Shown one piece after another: positions 50,366 to 60,293 of a stretch of 64,000 nt of DNA. The number at the start of each line of letters is the position of its first letter. Positions within the stretch are counted from its first letter, which is position 1. The stretch spans positions 372,001 to 436,000 of the forward strand of contig NZ_JADEYH010000002.1 of the NCBI RefSeq assembly GCF_017114865.1, in the 5' to 3' direction. The position numbers and the translations under genes are program-made. This DNA is from Streptomyces verrucosisporus. Its GTDB lineage: Bacteria; Actinomycetota; Actinomycetes; Streptomycetales; Streptomycetaceae. The notes under the pieces were generated by a model. That model made no database searches. It was not told where the DNA came from and saw only the letters and a program-made list of their open reading frames with translations.

Positions 50366-53300
50366 TCACGGCCGCGGCGGCAGCGGGGGACGGCTGCGGT
50401 CGGGGACGTCGTCGTAGCCGGGCGGGGCGGCGGCCGGATGGCGTTCCAGCAGGTCCAGCGCGGTGCGCACGGCCGTCTCCAGCATCGGGTGGTGGTCCTC
50501 GGCCCAGTCCGTCGGGGTGCGCAGCACCTCGATGTCGGGCTCCACCCCGTGGTTCTCCACCGACCACTTGTACTCGTCGAACCACGCCGCGTTCATCGGC
50601 ACGGTGATGACCGTGCCGTCGCCGAGCCGGTGGCGCCCCGTCATGCCGACCACCCCGCCCCAGGTGCGGGTGCCGACCACCGGGCCGATGCCCAGCAGCC
50701 GGAACGCGGCGGTGATCATGTCGCCGTCGGAGGCGGTGGCCTCGTCGGCCAGGGCCACTATCGGGCCGCGCGGGGCGTTGGAGGCGTAGCTGACCGGCTG
50801 GGAGTGGCGCACCAGGTCCCAGCCGAGGATGGTGCGGGTCAGCGCCTCGACGACCAGCTCGCTGATGTGGCCGCCCGCGTTGCCGCGCACGTCCACGATC
50901 AGCGCGGGCCGGGAGACCTCCATGCGCAGGTCGCGGTTGAACTGCGCCCAGCCGGAGCCGCCCATGTCCGGGATGTGCAGGTAGCCGCAACGACCGTCGC
51001 TGAGCCTGCGCACCACCGCGCGCCGCCGGCTCACCCAGTCCTGGTAGCGCAGCGGGCGCTCGTCGACGAGGGGGACGACGGCGACGCGGCGGGGGCGACG
51101 CGGCGCGGCGTCCGCGCCGTCGCCGGGGTCGGCGGTGAGGAAGGCCAGCTCGACGGTGGTGCCGCCGGCCGCGGCCAGCAGCGGGAACGGGCCGGCGTCC
51201 GGGTCCACCGGGCGACCGTCGACATGGGTGAGCACCGAGCCCTCGCGGATGCCGGAGCCGGCCAGCGGGGAACGGGCCCGGGAGTCGGAGGAGTCGCCCG
51301 GCAGAATGCGCTCCACTCGCCAGCGGCCCTCCCCGTCGCGGGTGAAGTCGGCGCCCAGCAGGCCGATCGGCCGCTGGTAGTGGGCCGGCCCCTCGTTGCG
51401 CCGGGCCGGCGAGACGTACGCGTGCGAGGTGCCCAGCTCGCCCACCGTCTCGCGCAGCAGGTCGGCGAACTCGTCCGGCGAGGCGACCCGTTCGACCAGC
51501 GGGCGGTACTGGTCCAGGATCGCGTCCCAGTCCACGCCGGACATGCCCGGGTCCCAGAAGTACGAGCGCATGATCCGGCCCGCCTCGTCGAACGCCTGCC
51601 GCCACTCGGCGCGCGGATCGGCGTCGTGCAGGATGCGGCGCAGGTCGAGGTGGGTGGTGGAGTCGGCGTCGGCGTGCTCGCCTGCGGGCACGGCCCGCAG
51701 GTCGCCGTCGTCGTTGACCACCAGGCGGGTGCCGTCGCCGCTGACCGCGAACCAGTCGATGTCGCCGGTCAGTTCGGTTCGCTTGGCCTTGACCAGGTCG
51801 AAGTGCTCCAGGGTGGGGCGGCCGGAGGTGTCGGCCGGATTGGCGAAGGTCTCGCCCAGCGCCCCGGAGATCGGCCAGCGCAGCCAGACCAGCCCGCCGC
51901 CGCCGACCGGATGGAGCGAGGAGTACTTCGAGGCCGCCACGGGGAAGGGCGTGACGCGGCTGGCCAGCCCCTCGGCCTCCACCAGCACCGTCCCCTCCTC
52001 CCCGGCCGCCTCGCCGAGGGCGTCCGGATCCAGGCCGCCGGCCGCCGGGCGGCCCTCGGGGGAGAGGGCGAACGGCGAGGGCGTGGCCGAGGACAGCGGC
52101 ACCAGGTACGGGCGGCAGCCCAGCGGGAAGGACAGGTCGCCGGTGTGCACGTCGTACACCGGGTCGAAGCCACGCCAGGACAGGAAGGCGAGATAGCGGC
52201 CGTCACGGGTGAAGACGGGCTGCTCGTCCTCGAAACGGCCCTCGGTGACGTCCAGGATGGTGCGGTCGGACAGCCGGGCGATCCGGATGCGGGTGAGCGC
52301 GCCGTCGGTGCCGGGGTGGGCCCAGGCCAGCCACTGGGAGTCGGGGGAGAAGGCGAGGTGGCGGACGGGGCCGTTGACGGAGCGGACCAGTTCGGCGACA
52401 CCGGCGGCTTCCTCGGCTTCCGCGGTTTTCCCGGCTTCCGCGGCTTCGGAGTTCCCAGTGGCCGCGGCGGTTCCGGTTCCGGCGGTCCCGGGCGTCTCAC
52501 CGCCCTCGCCCTCCTCCCCGGCGTCCACCAGCAGCAGCCGCCCGTCGTGCGAGGCGACGGCCAGGGTGGCGCCGTCCGGGGAGGCGATCAGCTCGTGCAC
52601 CCGCCCCAGCCGGCCCGCGGCCGTCCGCACCGGCTCGCGGGCGCCGGTGGCCCGCGGCAGGTCGGCGATCTCCACCGCGTCCTCGCCCTCGGCGTCGGTG
52701 ACGTAGGCGATCCGGCCGGTGGAACCGAGCATCTCCGGCAGCCGCACCCGCACCCCTGGGGTGTCGGCGATCACCCGCGCCGGGCCGTCGCGGTGGGTGA
52801 GCCAGTACAGGCTGCCGCGCACCCCCACCGCGCTGGCGCGTCCGGTGGTGTCCACGGCCAGGGAGTTCACATGGCCCGCGGCCGACACCTGGTAGACGCG
52901 GCGCCCGGCGCGTGGCCCCGCCAGCCGCACCGGCAGCCGGCGCGGATTCGCCTGCGGCGAGAAGTCGTCCACCAGCCACAGCTCGCCCGCGCACTGGTAC
53001 ACCACGCGCTCGCCGTCGGTGGAGGCGTGGCGGGCGTAGAAGTCGGCGTGGTCGGTGTGGCGGCGCAGACCGGTGCCGTCGGGCAGGCAGGAGTAGAGGT
53101 TGCCCACCCCCTCGTGGTCGGAGAGGAACGCGATCCGGCCGCCGACGATCATCGGGCAGTCCAGATGCCCGTACAGCTCGGGCACCAGGCGCTCGCCCTC
53201 CAGCCACAGCCGCCCCATCGCGCCGCCGCGGTAGCGCTTCCAGGAAGCCGGCTCGTGCGGCGGGGTGCCGGTCAGCAGCAGGGTGCGCCGCTTTCCGTCC

Positions 53301-53800
53301 AGGTCGGCGACGGCGAGGTCCGACACCGGGCCCCAGGGCAGCTTCTCGCCCGGACCGCCGCCGGCCGGCAGACGGTGGGCCCAGGCGAAGTGCGAGAACG
53401 GCTGGCCGTGCGAGGCCACGGCCAGGATGTCCCCCTCGGGCGTCCAGCCGCGGACCTGGGTGTCCACCGCGCCCCAGTACGTCAGCTGCCGCGACGGTCC
53501 GCCGTCGACCGGCGTCAGGTGCACCTCGGGGTCCAGGCTGCGCCAGTTCGTGTAAGCGATGTGGCGGCCGTCCGGAGAGAAGCGCGGGTGCCCGAGGCGG
53601 GTGCGGTCCACCGTCAGGCGCCAGGCGCGCGGCGGCCGGGCTGCCCCGGGCGCGAGCGGGGCGATCCACAGGTCGTCCTCGGCGGTGAAACAGAGCAGTT
53701 CGCCGTGGAGGTGCGGAAACCTGAGGTACGCCCCGGAGGAGTCCGGGGAGGAGGGGACGGGGGTGCCTGGGGGGCCGGAGGTCGCGGTCATCCCTCCCAT
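50366..53800 (-). CDS. Tricorn-type protease (S41 family)
   Basis: About 1144 residues. Two beta-propeller parts (repeats such as YLRFPHLHGELLCFTAEDDL and LAFSPDSQWLAWAHPG), a PDZ domain (LTHVDGRPVDPDAGPFPLL) and the S41 catalytic domain. The tetrad of tricorn is visible: Ser-His in LGTSHAYVSP, the nucleophile Ser-Asp in EATASDGDMI, and Glu in VENHGVEPD; YLHIPDMGGSGW and VDVRGNAGGHI are S41 blocks. Trims peptides released by the proteasome or Lon/Clp. Between about residues 435 and 465 there is a Glu/Ala/Thr-rich insertion. Start uncertain: ATG 53800, ATG 53791 or TTG 53827. Confidence 0.9.
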   Translation of the reverse strand: MGGMTATSGPPGTPVPSSPDSSGAYLRFPHLHGELLCFTAEDDLWIAPLAPGAARPPRAWRLTVDRTRLGHPRFSPDGRHIAYTNWRSLDPEVHLTPVDGGPSRQLTYWGAVDTQVRGWTPEGDILAVASHGQPFSHFAWAHRLPAGGGPGEKLPWGPVSDLAVADLDGKRRTLLLTGTPPHEPASWKRYRGGAMGRLWLEGERLVPELYGHLDCPMIVGGRIAFLSDHEGVGNLYSCLPDGTGLRRHTDHADFYARHASTDGERVVYQCAGELWLVDDFSPQANPRRLPVRLAGPRAGRRVYQVSAAGHVNSLAVDTTGRASAVGVRGSLYWLTHRDGPARVIADTPGVRVRLPEMLGSTGRIAYVTDAEGEDAVEIADLPRATGAREPVRTAAGRLGRVHELIASPDGATLAVASHDGRLLLVDAGEEGEGGETPGTAGTGTAAATGNSEAAEAGKTAEAEEAAGVAELVRSVNGPVRHLAFSPDSQWLAWAHPGTDGALTRIRIARLSDRTILDVTEGRFEDEQPVFTRDGRYLAFLSWRGFDPVYDVHTGDLSFPLGCRPYLVPLSSATPSPFALSPEGRPAAGGLDPDALGEAAGEEGTVLVEAEGLASRVTPFPVAASKYSSLHPVGGGGLVWLRWPISGALGETFANPADTSGRPTLEHFDLVKAKRTELTGDIDWFAVSGDGTRLVVNDDGDLRAVPAGEHADADSTTHLDLRRILHDADPRAEWRQAFDEAGRIMRSYFWDPGMSGVDWDAILDQYRPLVERVASPDEFADLLRETVGELGTSHAYVSPARRNEGPAHYQRPIGLLGADFTRDGEGRWRVERILPGDSSDSRARSPLAGSGIREGSVLTHVDGRPVDPDAGPFPLLAAAGGTTVELAFLTADPGDGADAAPRRPRRVAVVPLVDERPLRYQDWVSRRRAVVRRLSDGRCGYLHIPDMGGSGWAQFNRDLRMEVSRPALIVDVRGNAGGHISELVVEALTRTILGWDLVRHSQPVSYASNAPRGPIVALADEATASDGDMITAAFRLLGIGPVVGTRTWGGVVGMTGRHRLGDGTVITVPMNAAWFDEYKWSVENHGVEPDIEVLRTPTDWAEDHHPMLETAVRTALDLLERHPAAAPPGYDDVPDRSRPPLPPRP

Positions 53801-54270
53801 GGTCGGCAGCCGGGCGGCGGGCGGCAACTCCTGGGGGCGGCGCGGCGGCCGGCGGTCCGGGTCTCACCGGCGGGGCGGGCGTCCGGCCGGCCGGGGCCGG
53901 TGCGGGCCGCTGTCCGTGTCGGGCCGCGGGCTCGGGAGGGCTCGGGAGGGATCTGGGGACCGGGAGAGGCCCGGGGCCTCGGGCCGGGCCGGTCGGTACC
54001 GGCGGTCGTGTGCACGGGCGGGCGGCTCGGTCCCTGCCGCGTGCGGGGCTCCGCGGGCCCTGCGCGGCTCCGCGCGCTCCGCGTCGTGGGACTGCTGTGT
54101 GTCGCTGTGTGTCGCCGTGTGCCGCCCGGGGCCCGTGTGCGGCTCTGTGCGGCCCTGCGGGACGTGCTGTTCCTTCTGTTCCTTCTGTTCCTTCTGCGGG
54201 GTCCTGCGGTCCTCGCTCCGCCCGTCTCCCGGCGCCTGCTTGCCGAAGCGCCGGACGCGCGGCCGCCGCC
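53801..54270. other. Non-coding region between tricorn and ssgE, with short tandem repeats
   Basis: 470 bp without a credible gene: open frames here lack normal codon use and start signals. It holds simple repeats, including GTGTGTCGCT-like units near 54097-54120 and an exact 9-bp triplet at 54167-54193. Both flanking genes are read leftward, so this is downstream of ssgE and upstream of tricorn. Confidence 0.5.
54167..54193. repeat. Three exact tandem copies of CTGTTCCTT
   Basis: A 9-bp unit repeated three times with a further CTG. Pyrimidine-rich on the plus strand, 78 bp downstream of the ssgE stop. Confidence 0.8.
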
Positions 54271-54687
54271 TCAGCCCAGCAGGGAGGTCAGCCCGCGCTC
54301 CAGGTCCAGTTCCAGGTGCTCGGAGCCGTCCGGCACCACGCCGTACGTGCCGTGCAGGAAGTGCAGCAGACCGGTGGTGTCGAACTCGATCACCGCGACC
54401 CCCTCGGGCGCGCGCAGCTCGATGACCGTCCGCTCGGGCCGCTCGGGGCCGGACGGCCGGATGTGCACGTCCCCGAGGCCCACCGCGGCCCGCAGCCCGT
54501 CCTCCAGCAGTTCGCGGGAGAACACCCAGACGACCTCCTGCCCGTCCAGGGAGACGTCGGGTGGGAAGACCAGGCTGACGGCGAAGGGATCGTGGCGGTC
54601 GTAGCGCAGCCCGACGGTCACCTCGCGGGTGACCGAGGGGACGGTGATCAGACGTGCCTGGACGCTGTGGTCGACGACTGCGCGCAT
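54271..54687 (-). CDS. ssgE: SsgA-like sporulation and division protein SsgE
   Basis: 138 residues, standard for the SsgA-like family unique to sporulating actinomycetes. VTVGLRYDRHDPFAVSLVFP, EVVWVFSRELLEDGLRAAVG and LRAPEGVAVIEFDTTGLLHF are the family blocks. These proteins control septum-site selection and peptidoglycan maintenance; SsgE has been linked to correct spore release. Named ssgE because the S. coelicolor ssgE is close to the same cobalt/nickel transport and ksgA/rpf genes. AAAAGGAG before ATG 54687. Confidence 0.88.
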   Translation of the reverse strand: MRAVVDHSVQARLITVPSVTREVTVGLRYDRHDPFAVSLVFPPDVSLDGQEVVWVFSRELLEDGLRAAVGLGDVHIRPSGPERPERTVIELRAPEGVAVIEFDTTGLLHFLHGTYGVVPDGSEHLELDLERGLTSLLG

Positions 54688-54949
54688 GGGGTTGCTCCTT
54701 TTCCGGGGGCCTTTTCTCCTACGACCCCGCCAGAGCGTTTTCATGACGGCATACCGCAGGTAATCGATGTGAGTTCCGCAACAGTTTGGTGAAGATCCGA
54801 CATTGGTGCCGTCTTCCCCCGGAGCGGGCAAGTATCCCGATCCACCGGCAACCGGGCGGGCTGGAAACGCTGGGTCTCCCCGCCTGTCGCACTGCGTCAC
54901 ACCTGCCCGTCGCACCCCTCGCATCCGTTCACCGGCGACTCGGGCGCTC
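54688..54949. other. Divergent upstream region of ssgE and cbiM
   Basis: Non-coding; together with the following 116 bp it separates the two starts by 378 bp. A less GC-rich patch (54735-54800) is likely the ssgE promoter. I looked for the B12-box of a cobalamin riboswitch and did not find it. Confidence 0.4.
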
Positions 54950-54966
54950 TTGCGAAGAGGTTGCAA
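54950..54966 (+). promoter_or_regulatory. Nur-type nickel box upstream of cbiM
   Basis: TTGCGA-N5-TTGCAA with N5 = AGAGG. The Streptomyces Nur box consensus is TTGCAA-N5-TTGCAA; one base of twelve differs. It is 99 bp before the cbiM ATG. The first half could be the -35 of a promoter whose -10 is TACCAT at 54975-54980, so Nur bound to nickel would block it. Confidence 0.7.
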
Positions 54967-55065
54967 CTACTCCTTACCATCGAGGTCTGGAGCCGCCCGT
55001 CCCTCCGTGTCCCTCCGGCCACGGGGCCGCGGCAGCCGCGGAAGCCCGAGAAGCGGAGTCCTGCC

Positions 55066-56262
55066 ATGCATGTGCCCGACGGTTTTCTCAACGCCCCGGT
55101 CTCGGTGGCCACCGGTGCCGTCGCCGCGGCCGCCGTGGCGGTCAGCCTGCGCGGCGCCCGCCGCGAACTGGCGGGCGCCGCCGACCACCACGGAGCGGAG
55201 CGCACCGCGCCACTGGCCGGCCTCGTGGCGGCCTTCGTCTTCGCCGTGCAGATGCTCAACTTCCCCGTGGGCGCGGGCACCAGCGGCCATCTGATGGGCG
55301 GGGCGCTGGCGGCGATACTCGTCGGCCCCTACACCGGGGTGCTCGCCCTCTCCGTCGTCCTGCTGATGCAGGCCCTGCTCTTCGCCGACGGCGGCCTCAC
55401 CGCGCTGGGCACCAACATCACCCTGATCGGCGTCGTCACCGTCGTCGTCTCCTACGCCGTCTTCCGCGCCCTGGTACGGGTCCTGCCGCGCCGCCGCGGC
55501 TCGGTCACCGCCGCCGCCTTCGTCTCCGCGCTGCTCTCCGTACCGGCCGCCGCCGCCGTCTTCACCGGCCTGTACGTGCTCGGCGGCACCGCCGAGGTCC
55601 CCCTGGGCAAGGTCCTCACCGCGATGCTCGGCGTCCACACCCTGATCGGCGTCGGCGAGGCGCTGATCACCACCGCCACCGTCGGCGCCGTCCTGGCCGT
55701 CCGCCCGGACCTGGTGTACGCCGCCCGCGGACTCGCCCGCCCCCTCGTCCTGCGCAGCGGCCCGGTCGCCACCCCCGGCTCCGGTCCCGTCCCTCGGGCC
55801 ACCACCACCGCCGCCACCACGTCCACCGCCGCCGGGCCCGCCGCGGCACCCGCGCCCGCCGCGCGCCCCGCCTCCACCCGGAAGGTCTGGGCGGGCGGAC
55901 TGGCCGCCACCCTCCTGTGCGCCGGCGTCGTCAGCTTCTACGCCTCCGCGGCCCCCGACGGCCTGGAGAAGGTCGCCGGCGAGTACGGCATCTCCTCCCA
56001 GGAGGAGGAGCACGGCCTGGCCGACTCCCCGCTCGCCGACTACGGCATCGCCTCCGTCACCGACGAGCGCCTCTCCGGCGGACTGGCCGGCGTCATCGGC
56101 GCCGGCACGACACTGGTCGCCGGCACCGGCGTCCTCGTCGTCGTGACCCGCCGCAGGAACGCCAGGGCGGCCGCGGAGGCGGCCCCCGCACCGGCCGCGG
56201 ACGGAAGCACCGGCCGCGCGGGCGGCGGCGATGCCGGCCGCACCCCCGCCGGGAACGCCTGA
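55066..56262 (+). CDS. cbiM: Co/Ni ECF transporter S component, CbiM-CbiN fusion
   Basis: 398 residues. The mature N-terminal motif MHVPDGFLN holds the metal-binding His2 of CbiM/NikM; LNFPVGAGTSGHLMGGALAA and MLGVHTLIGVGEALIT are core TM blocks with further histidines. After a Thr/Ala/Pro linker (about 240-270) a second part KVWAGGLAATLLCAGVVSFY with ASAAPDGLEKVA and a final helix is the CbiN/PDGLE domain, here fused. ATG 55066 with GGAG upstream. With CbiQ and CbiO it imports cobalt or nickel; the Nur box upstream favours nickel (a NikM reading). Confidence 0.9.
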   Translation: MHVPDGFLNAPVSVATGAVAAAAVAVSLRGARRELAGAADHHGAERTAPLAGLVAAFVFAVQMLNFPVGAGTSGHLMGGALAAILVGPYTGVLALSVVLLMQALLFADGGLTALGTNITLIGVVTVVVSYAVFRALVRVLPRRRGSVTAAAFVSALLSVPAAAAVFTGLYVLGGTAEVPLGKVLTAMLGVHTLIGVGEALITTATVGAVLAVRPDLVYAARGLARPLVLRSGPVATPGSGPVPRATTTAATTSTAAGPAAAPAPAARPASTRKVWAGGLAATLLCAGVVSFYASAAPDGLEKVAGEYGISSQEEEHGLADSPLADYGIASVTDERLSGGLAGVIGAGTTLVAGTGVLVVVTRRRNARAAAEAAPAPAADGSTGRAGGGDAGRTPAGNA

Positions 56263-56263
56263 G

Positions 56264-57024
56264 ATGGGCGCCGGACACGCCCACCGCCTCTACCGCCACG
56301 GGCACTCGCCCGTGCACCGCCTCCCCGCCCACACCAAGATCGCGGCCGTCCTCGCCTTCGTCCTCACCGTCGTCGCCACCCCGCGCGAGGCGACGTGGGC
56401 CTTCGGCGCCTACGCGCTGCTGCTGGCCGCCGTCGCCGCGCTCTCCCGCGTCCCCGCCCGCCACCTGCTGACGCGCATGCTGATCGAGGTGCCCTTCGTC
56501 GCCCTCGCGGTGCTGATGCCCTTCGTCGCGGAGGGGCCGTACGTGGAGGTGCTGGGCATGTCGCTGAGCGAGTCCGGTCTGTGGGGCGCCTGGAACGTCC
56601 TGGCCAAGGGCACCCTCGGCGTCGCCGCCTCCGTCCTGCTGGCCTCCACCACCGAACTGCGCGAGATCCTGCTCGGCCTCCAGCGGCTGCGCATGCCGCC
56701 GCTGCTGGTGCAGATCGCCTCCTTCATGATCCGCTACGGCGACGTGATCGCCGACGAGATGCGCCGGATGCGCCTGGCCCGCGTCTCGCGCGGCTTCACC
56801 GCCCGCGGAGTGAGGCAGTGGGGCGTGCTCGCCAAGACCGCCGGGGCGCTGTTCATCCGCACCTACGAGCGCGGCGAACGCGTCCACCTGGCCATGGTCA
56901 GCCGCGGCTACACCGGCACCGTGCCCACCGCCGACGAGACGGCCGCCACCCGCGCCCAGTGGTCCTTCGCCGCCGCCCTCCCGCTCGCCGCGCTCGCGGT
57001 CTGCCTGATGGGATGGTGGACGCT

Positions 57025-57028
<4 letters not shown>
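56264..57028 (+). CDS. cbiQ: Co/Ni ECF transporter transmembrane (T) component CbiQ
   Basis: 254 residues, about five membrane helices. YRHGHSPVHRLPAHTKIAAV starts the family; the coupling helices that contact the ATPases carry the Ala-Arg-Gly type signatures in MRLARVSRGFTARG and LAMVSRGYTG. ATG one base after the cbiM stop, and its own stop overlaps cbiO. Transmits ATP hydrolysis to CbiM. Confidence 0.9.
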
Positions 57029-57867
<839 letters not shown>

Positions 57868-57943
57868 CACCATGTACGGCGGCACACATCGGTGCACACA
57901 TCGGCACACGCATCACCTTTCGACCGGCGGGAGCACGAAGACA

Positions 57944-59128
57944 GTGGTGGACGTCCAGGGCACGGTGGCGGACGGCTACGAGCCGGTCCGCGACGCCTTC
58001 CGCGCCAACCTGACCGAGCGCGGCGACCGGGGCGCGGCCGTGGCCGTCTACCGGGACGGGCACAAGGTCGCCGACCTGTGGGGCGGCCTGGCCGACCCCC
58101 GCGGGCAGGAGCCCTGGACCGAGGGCACCGCCCAGGTCGTCCGCTCGGTCACCAAGGGCCCGGCCGCCGCCGTCCTCCACCTGCTGCACCAGCGCGGACG
58201 CCTGGACCTGGACGCGCCGGTGGGCACCTACTGGCCGGAGTTCAAGGCGGCGGGCAAGGAGCGCGTACCGGTGCGCCACCTGCTCACCCACCGCGCCGGA
58301 CTGCCCGTCCTGGACACGCCCCTGAGCCCGGAGCAGGCGCTCGACGGCGTCCTTGGCCCGCGCGCCGTCGCCGCCCAGGAGCCCGCCTGGGAGCCGGGCA
58401 CCGCCCACGGCTACCACGCGCAGACCTACAGCTGGCTGCTGGGCGAGCTGGTGCGGCGGGTCACCGGGCGGAGCCTGGGCCGCTGGTTCGCCGAGGAGGT
58501 GGCCGCACCGCTCGGCCTCGACCTGTGGATCGGACTGCCCGCCGACCAGGCGCACCGGGTGGGCCGGATCGCCGAGGTGGAGGCCCCGCCCGCGCCCGCC
58601 TCCGCCGGGCTGCGGGTGCGCCCCAAGCGCGAGGTCGCCGACGCCTGGCGCGACCCGCACTCCCTCACCCGCCGCGCCTTCGGCGCCATCGACCCGCAGC
58701 CCGACGAGAACGACCCCGCCTACCGGGCCGCCGAGCTCGCCGCCTCCTCCGGCGTGGCCACCGCCCGCTCCCTGGCGCGCTTCTACGCGGCGCTCATCGG
58801 CGACCTCGGCGACGGCACCCGCCGACTGTACGCCCCCGCCACCCTCACCCAGGCGCGTACCGAGGAGTCGGCCGGACCCGACCGCGTCCTGCTGGTCGCC
58901 ACCCGCTTCGGTCTGGGCTACATGCTCCATGGGCCGTCCTCGCCGATGCTGGGCCCCGGCTCCTTCGGCCACTCCGGCCGCGGTGGCTCACTGGCCTTCG
59001 CCGACCCCGAGACGGGCCTGGCCTTCGCCTACGTCACCAACTCCCTCCAGAAGTCGGTCACCTCCGACCCGCGCGCCCAGGCCCTGGTGCGCGCGCTGAG
59101 GAAGGCCGCGGCGCACGGGGACGGGTGA
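57944..59128 (+). CDS. Serine hydrolase of the beta-lactamase / class C family
   Basis: 394 residues. Catalytic S-x-x-K in VVRSVTKGPAAAVL (about residue 66), the Tyr motif in HGYHAQTYSWLLGEL, and HSG in GPGSFGHSGRGGSLAFADP. HLLTHRAGLPVLDTPLSPEQ is a common block of actinobacterial esterase EstB-like proteins. No signal peptide, so probably an intracellular esterase or amidase rather than a true beta-lactamase. GTG 57944 begins VVDVQGTVADGYEPVRDAF; upstream GGGAGCACGAAG. A short stretch with repeated CACACATCGG lies before it. Confidence 0.85.
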   Translation: MVDVQGTVADGYEPVRDAFRANLTERGDRGAAVAVYRDGHKVADLWGGLADPRGQEPWTEGTAQVVRSVTKGPAAAVLHLLHQRGRLDLDAPVGTYWPEFKAAGKERVPVRHLLTHRAGLPVLDTPLSPEQALDGVLGPRAVAAQEPAWEPGTAHGYHAQTYSWLLGELVRRVTGRSLGRWFAEEVAAPLGLDLWIGLPADQAHRVGRIAEVEAPPAPASAGLRVRPKREVADAWRDPHSLTRRAFGAIDPQPDENDPAYRAAELAASSGVATARSLARFYAALIGDLGDGTRRLYAPATLTQARTEESAGPDRVLLVATRFGLGYMLHGPSSPMLGPGSFGHSGRGGSLAFADPETGLAFAYVTNSLQKSVTSDPRAQALVRALRKAAAHGDG

Positions 59129-59153
59129 CCGGCCCGGCGCCTACCCTGGCCCG

Positions 59154-59963
59154 ATGCAGCGGTTCGAGGAACGCCTGAAGGGCTACGCGGTACTGGTCAC
59201 GGGCGCCGGGCGGGGCATCGGCGCGGCGGTCTGCCGGCGGCTGGCCGCCGAGGGTGCCCGGGTGCTGGCCACCGACGTCGACGGCGAGAGCGCCGAACGC
59301 ACGGCCCGGGAGGTGGCCGAGGCGGGCGGACAGGCCACCCACACCGTCTGCGACGTGGGCGACGACGGCTCGGTGCGGGCGGCCGTCGCCCACGCGGTGG
59401 AGCGGTTCGGCGGCCTGGACGTCCTGGTCAACAACGCCTACGGCATCCAGTCCGAGCCGCCGCTCTTCGAGGACCTGGCGGAGGAGGAGTGGCAGCGGGG
59501 CCTGGACCTCACCCTCACCGGCGCGTTCCGCTGCGTCCGCGCCGCCCTGCCCCACCTGGCCGCCGCCCCCGGCCGGCGCGGGGCCGTCGTCAGCGTCGGC
59601 TCCGTCAACGGCGAGCGCGACTTCGGCGGGCACGCCTACAGCGCGGCCAAGGCGGGGCTGGCCTCGCTGACCCGCACCCTGGCCGGGCACGCCGCCCCGC
59701 GCGGCGTACGGGTCAACCTGGTCGCGCCGGGGACGGTCGCCACCCGGGCGTGGGAGGGCCGCGACGAGGTGCTGGAGCGCGCGGCCCGGGAGTACCCGCT
59801 GGGCCGGGTGGGCCGCCCCGAGGACATCGCCGCGGCCGTCGCCTTCCTCGCCTCGGCCGACGCGTCCTGGATCACCGGCCTGACCCTCCCCGTCGACGGC
59901 GGGCTGCTGGTCTCCAACCTCGGGCTGCGCCGCGCGCTCGGCGGGGAGGAGCCGCCCGGCTGA
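59154..59963 (+). CDS. SDR family oxidoreductase
   Basis: 269 residues. VLVTGAGRGIGAAVCRRLA (TGxxxGxG, about 14-20), DVLVNNAYGIQ (NNAY in place of NNAG, about 90), catalytic Ser in VVSVGSVNGE and Y-x3-K in AYSAAKAGLASL, and the end block TGLTLPVDGGLLVSNLG. Classical tetrameric SDR. ATG 59154, 25 bp after the serine hydrolase gene in the same direction. Substrate unknown. Confidence 0.9.
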   Translation: MQRFEERLKGYAVLVTGAGRGIGAAVCRRLAAEGARVLATDVDGESAERTAREVAEAGGQATHTVCDVGDDGSVRAAVAHAVERFGGLDVLVNNAYGIQSEPPLFEDLAEEEWQRGLDLTLTGAFRCVRAALPHLAAAPGRRGAVVSVGSVNGERDFGGHAYSAAKAGLASLTRTLAGHAAPRGVRVNLVAPGTVATRAWEGRDEVLERAAREYPLGRVGRPEDIAAAVAFLASADASWITGLTLPVDGGLLVSNLGLRRALGGEEPPG

Positions 59964-60286
59964 GGGGGTCGCGCGGAGCCGTGGTGTTCCGGCCACGCCG
60001 ACGGAGCGGAGTTTTCCGTTCCGCGCCTCCGGCCACAGCGGTTGTAGGGGTGGCGAGGCCCCGCACGCGGCATGCCGACGGGCTGTTCACCGCCCTGCTG
60101 TCGCATCACCAGGCACCAGTGCAGCTGCTCCAGGTGGAACACGCACGCCCGGCACGCCCGGATCTCGACGTCGATGCCGTGTGCGCTGACCGTGCCGATC
60201 GGTGCGACCTCCGTGCCGGTGCGGTCGCAGCGGAAGCACGTCCCGGCCGCCCACGCGAACCGCTCCCACAGCGCGAGCGGCTTCAC
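59636..60286 (-). CDS. Zinc-ribbon gene with a lost 3' end (runs antisense into the SDR)
   Basis: From GTG 60286 the first about 65 codons look real: KPLALWERFAWAAGTCFRC, an Asp-rich turn, and RACRACVFHLEQLHW, with two CxxC pairs (residues about 17-20 and 45-48) and G/C at nearly every third position. After about 60,090 codon use becomes random and no stop occurs until 59636, inside the opposite SDR gene. The likely reading is a small zinc-binding protein whose natural end was removed by the same event that truncated the adjacent regulator. I recognise no named family. Confidence 0.4.
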   Translation of the reverse strand: MKPLALWERFAWAAGTCFRCDRTGTEVAPIGTVSAHGIDVEIRACRACVFHLEQLHWCLVMRQQGGEQPVGMPRAGPRHPYNRCGRRRGTENSAPSAWPEHHGSARPPQPGGSSPPSARRSPRLETSSPPSTGRVRPVIQDASAEARKATAAAMSSGRPTRPSGYSRAARSSTSSRPSHARVATVPGATRLTRTPRGAACPARVRVSEASPALAAL

Positions 60287-60293
60287 GCAACCG

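Noticed and set aside
54000..54250. Possible plus-strand gene in the tricorn-ssgE gap
   Set aside because: The frames are Cys/Arg/Leu-rich, follow tandem repeats, and have no ribosome site or family resemblance.
50267..54604. About 1445-codon open frame on the plus strand across the tricorn gene
   Set aside because: Same GC effect. The minus-strand gene shows the full tricorn catalytic tetrad; the plus frame has no recognisable domain.
54688..55065. Cobalamin riboswitch before cbiM
   Set aside because: The B12 box and the other conserved riboswitch elements could not be found. A Nur-type box explains control better.
57944..59128. True secreted beta-lactamase
   Set aside because: SxxK, Tyr and HSG motifs are present, but there is no signal peptide and the blocks match intracellular esterase-like members, so antibiotic resistance is not claimed.
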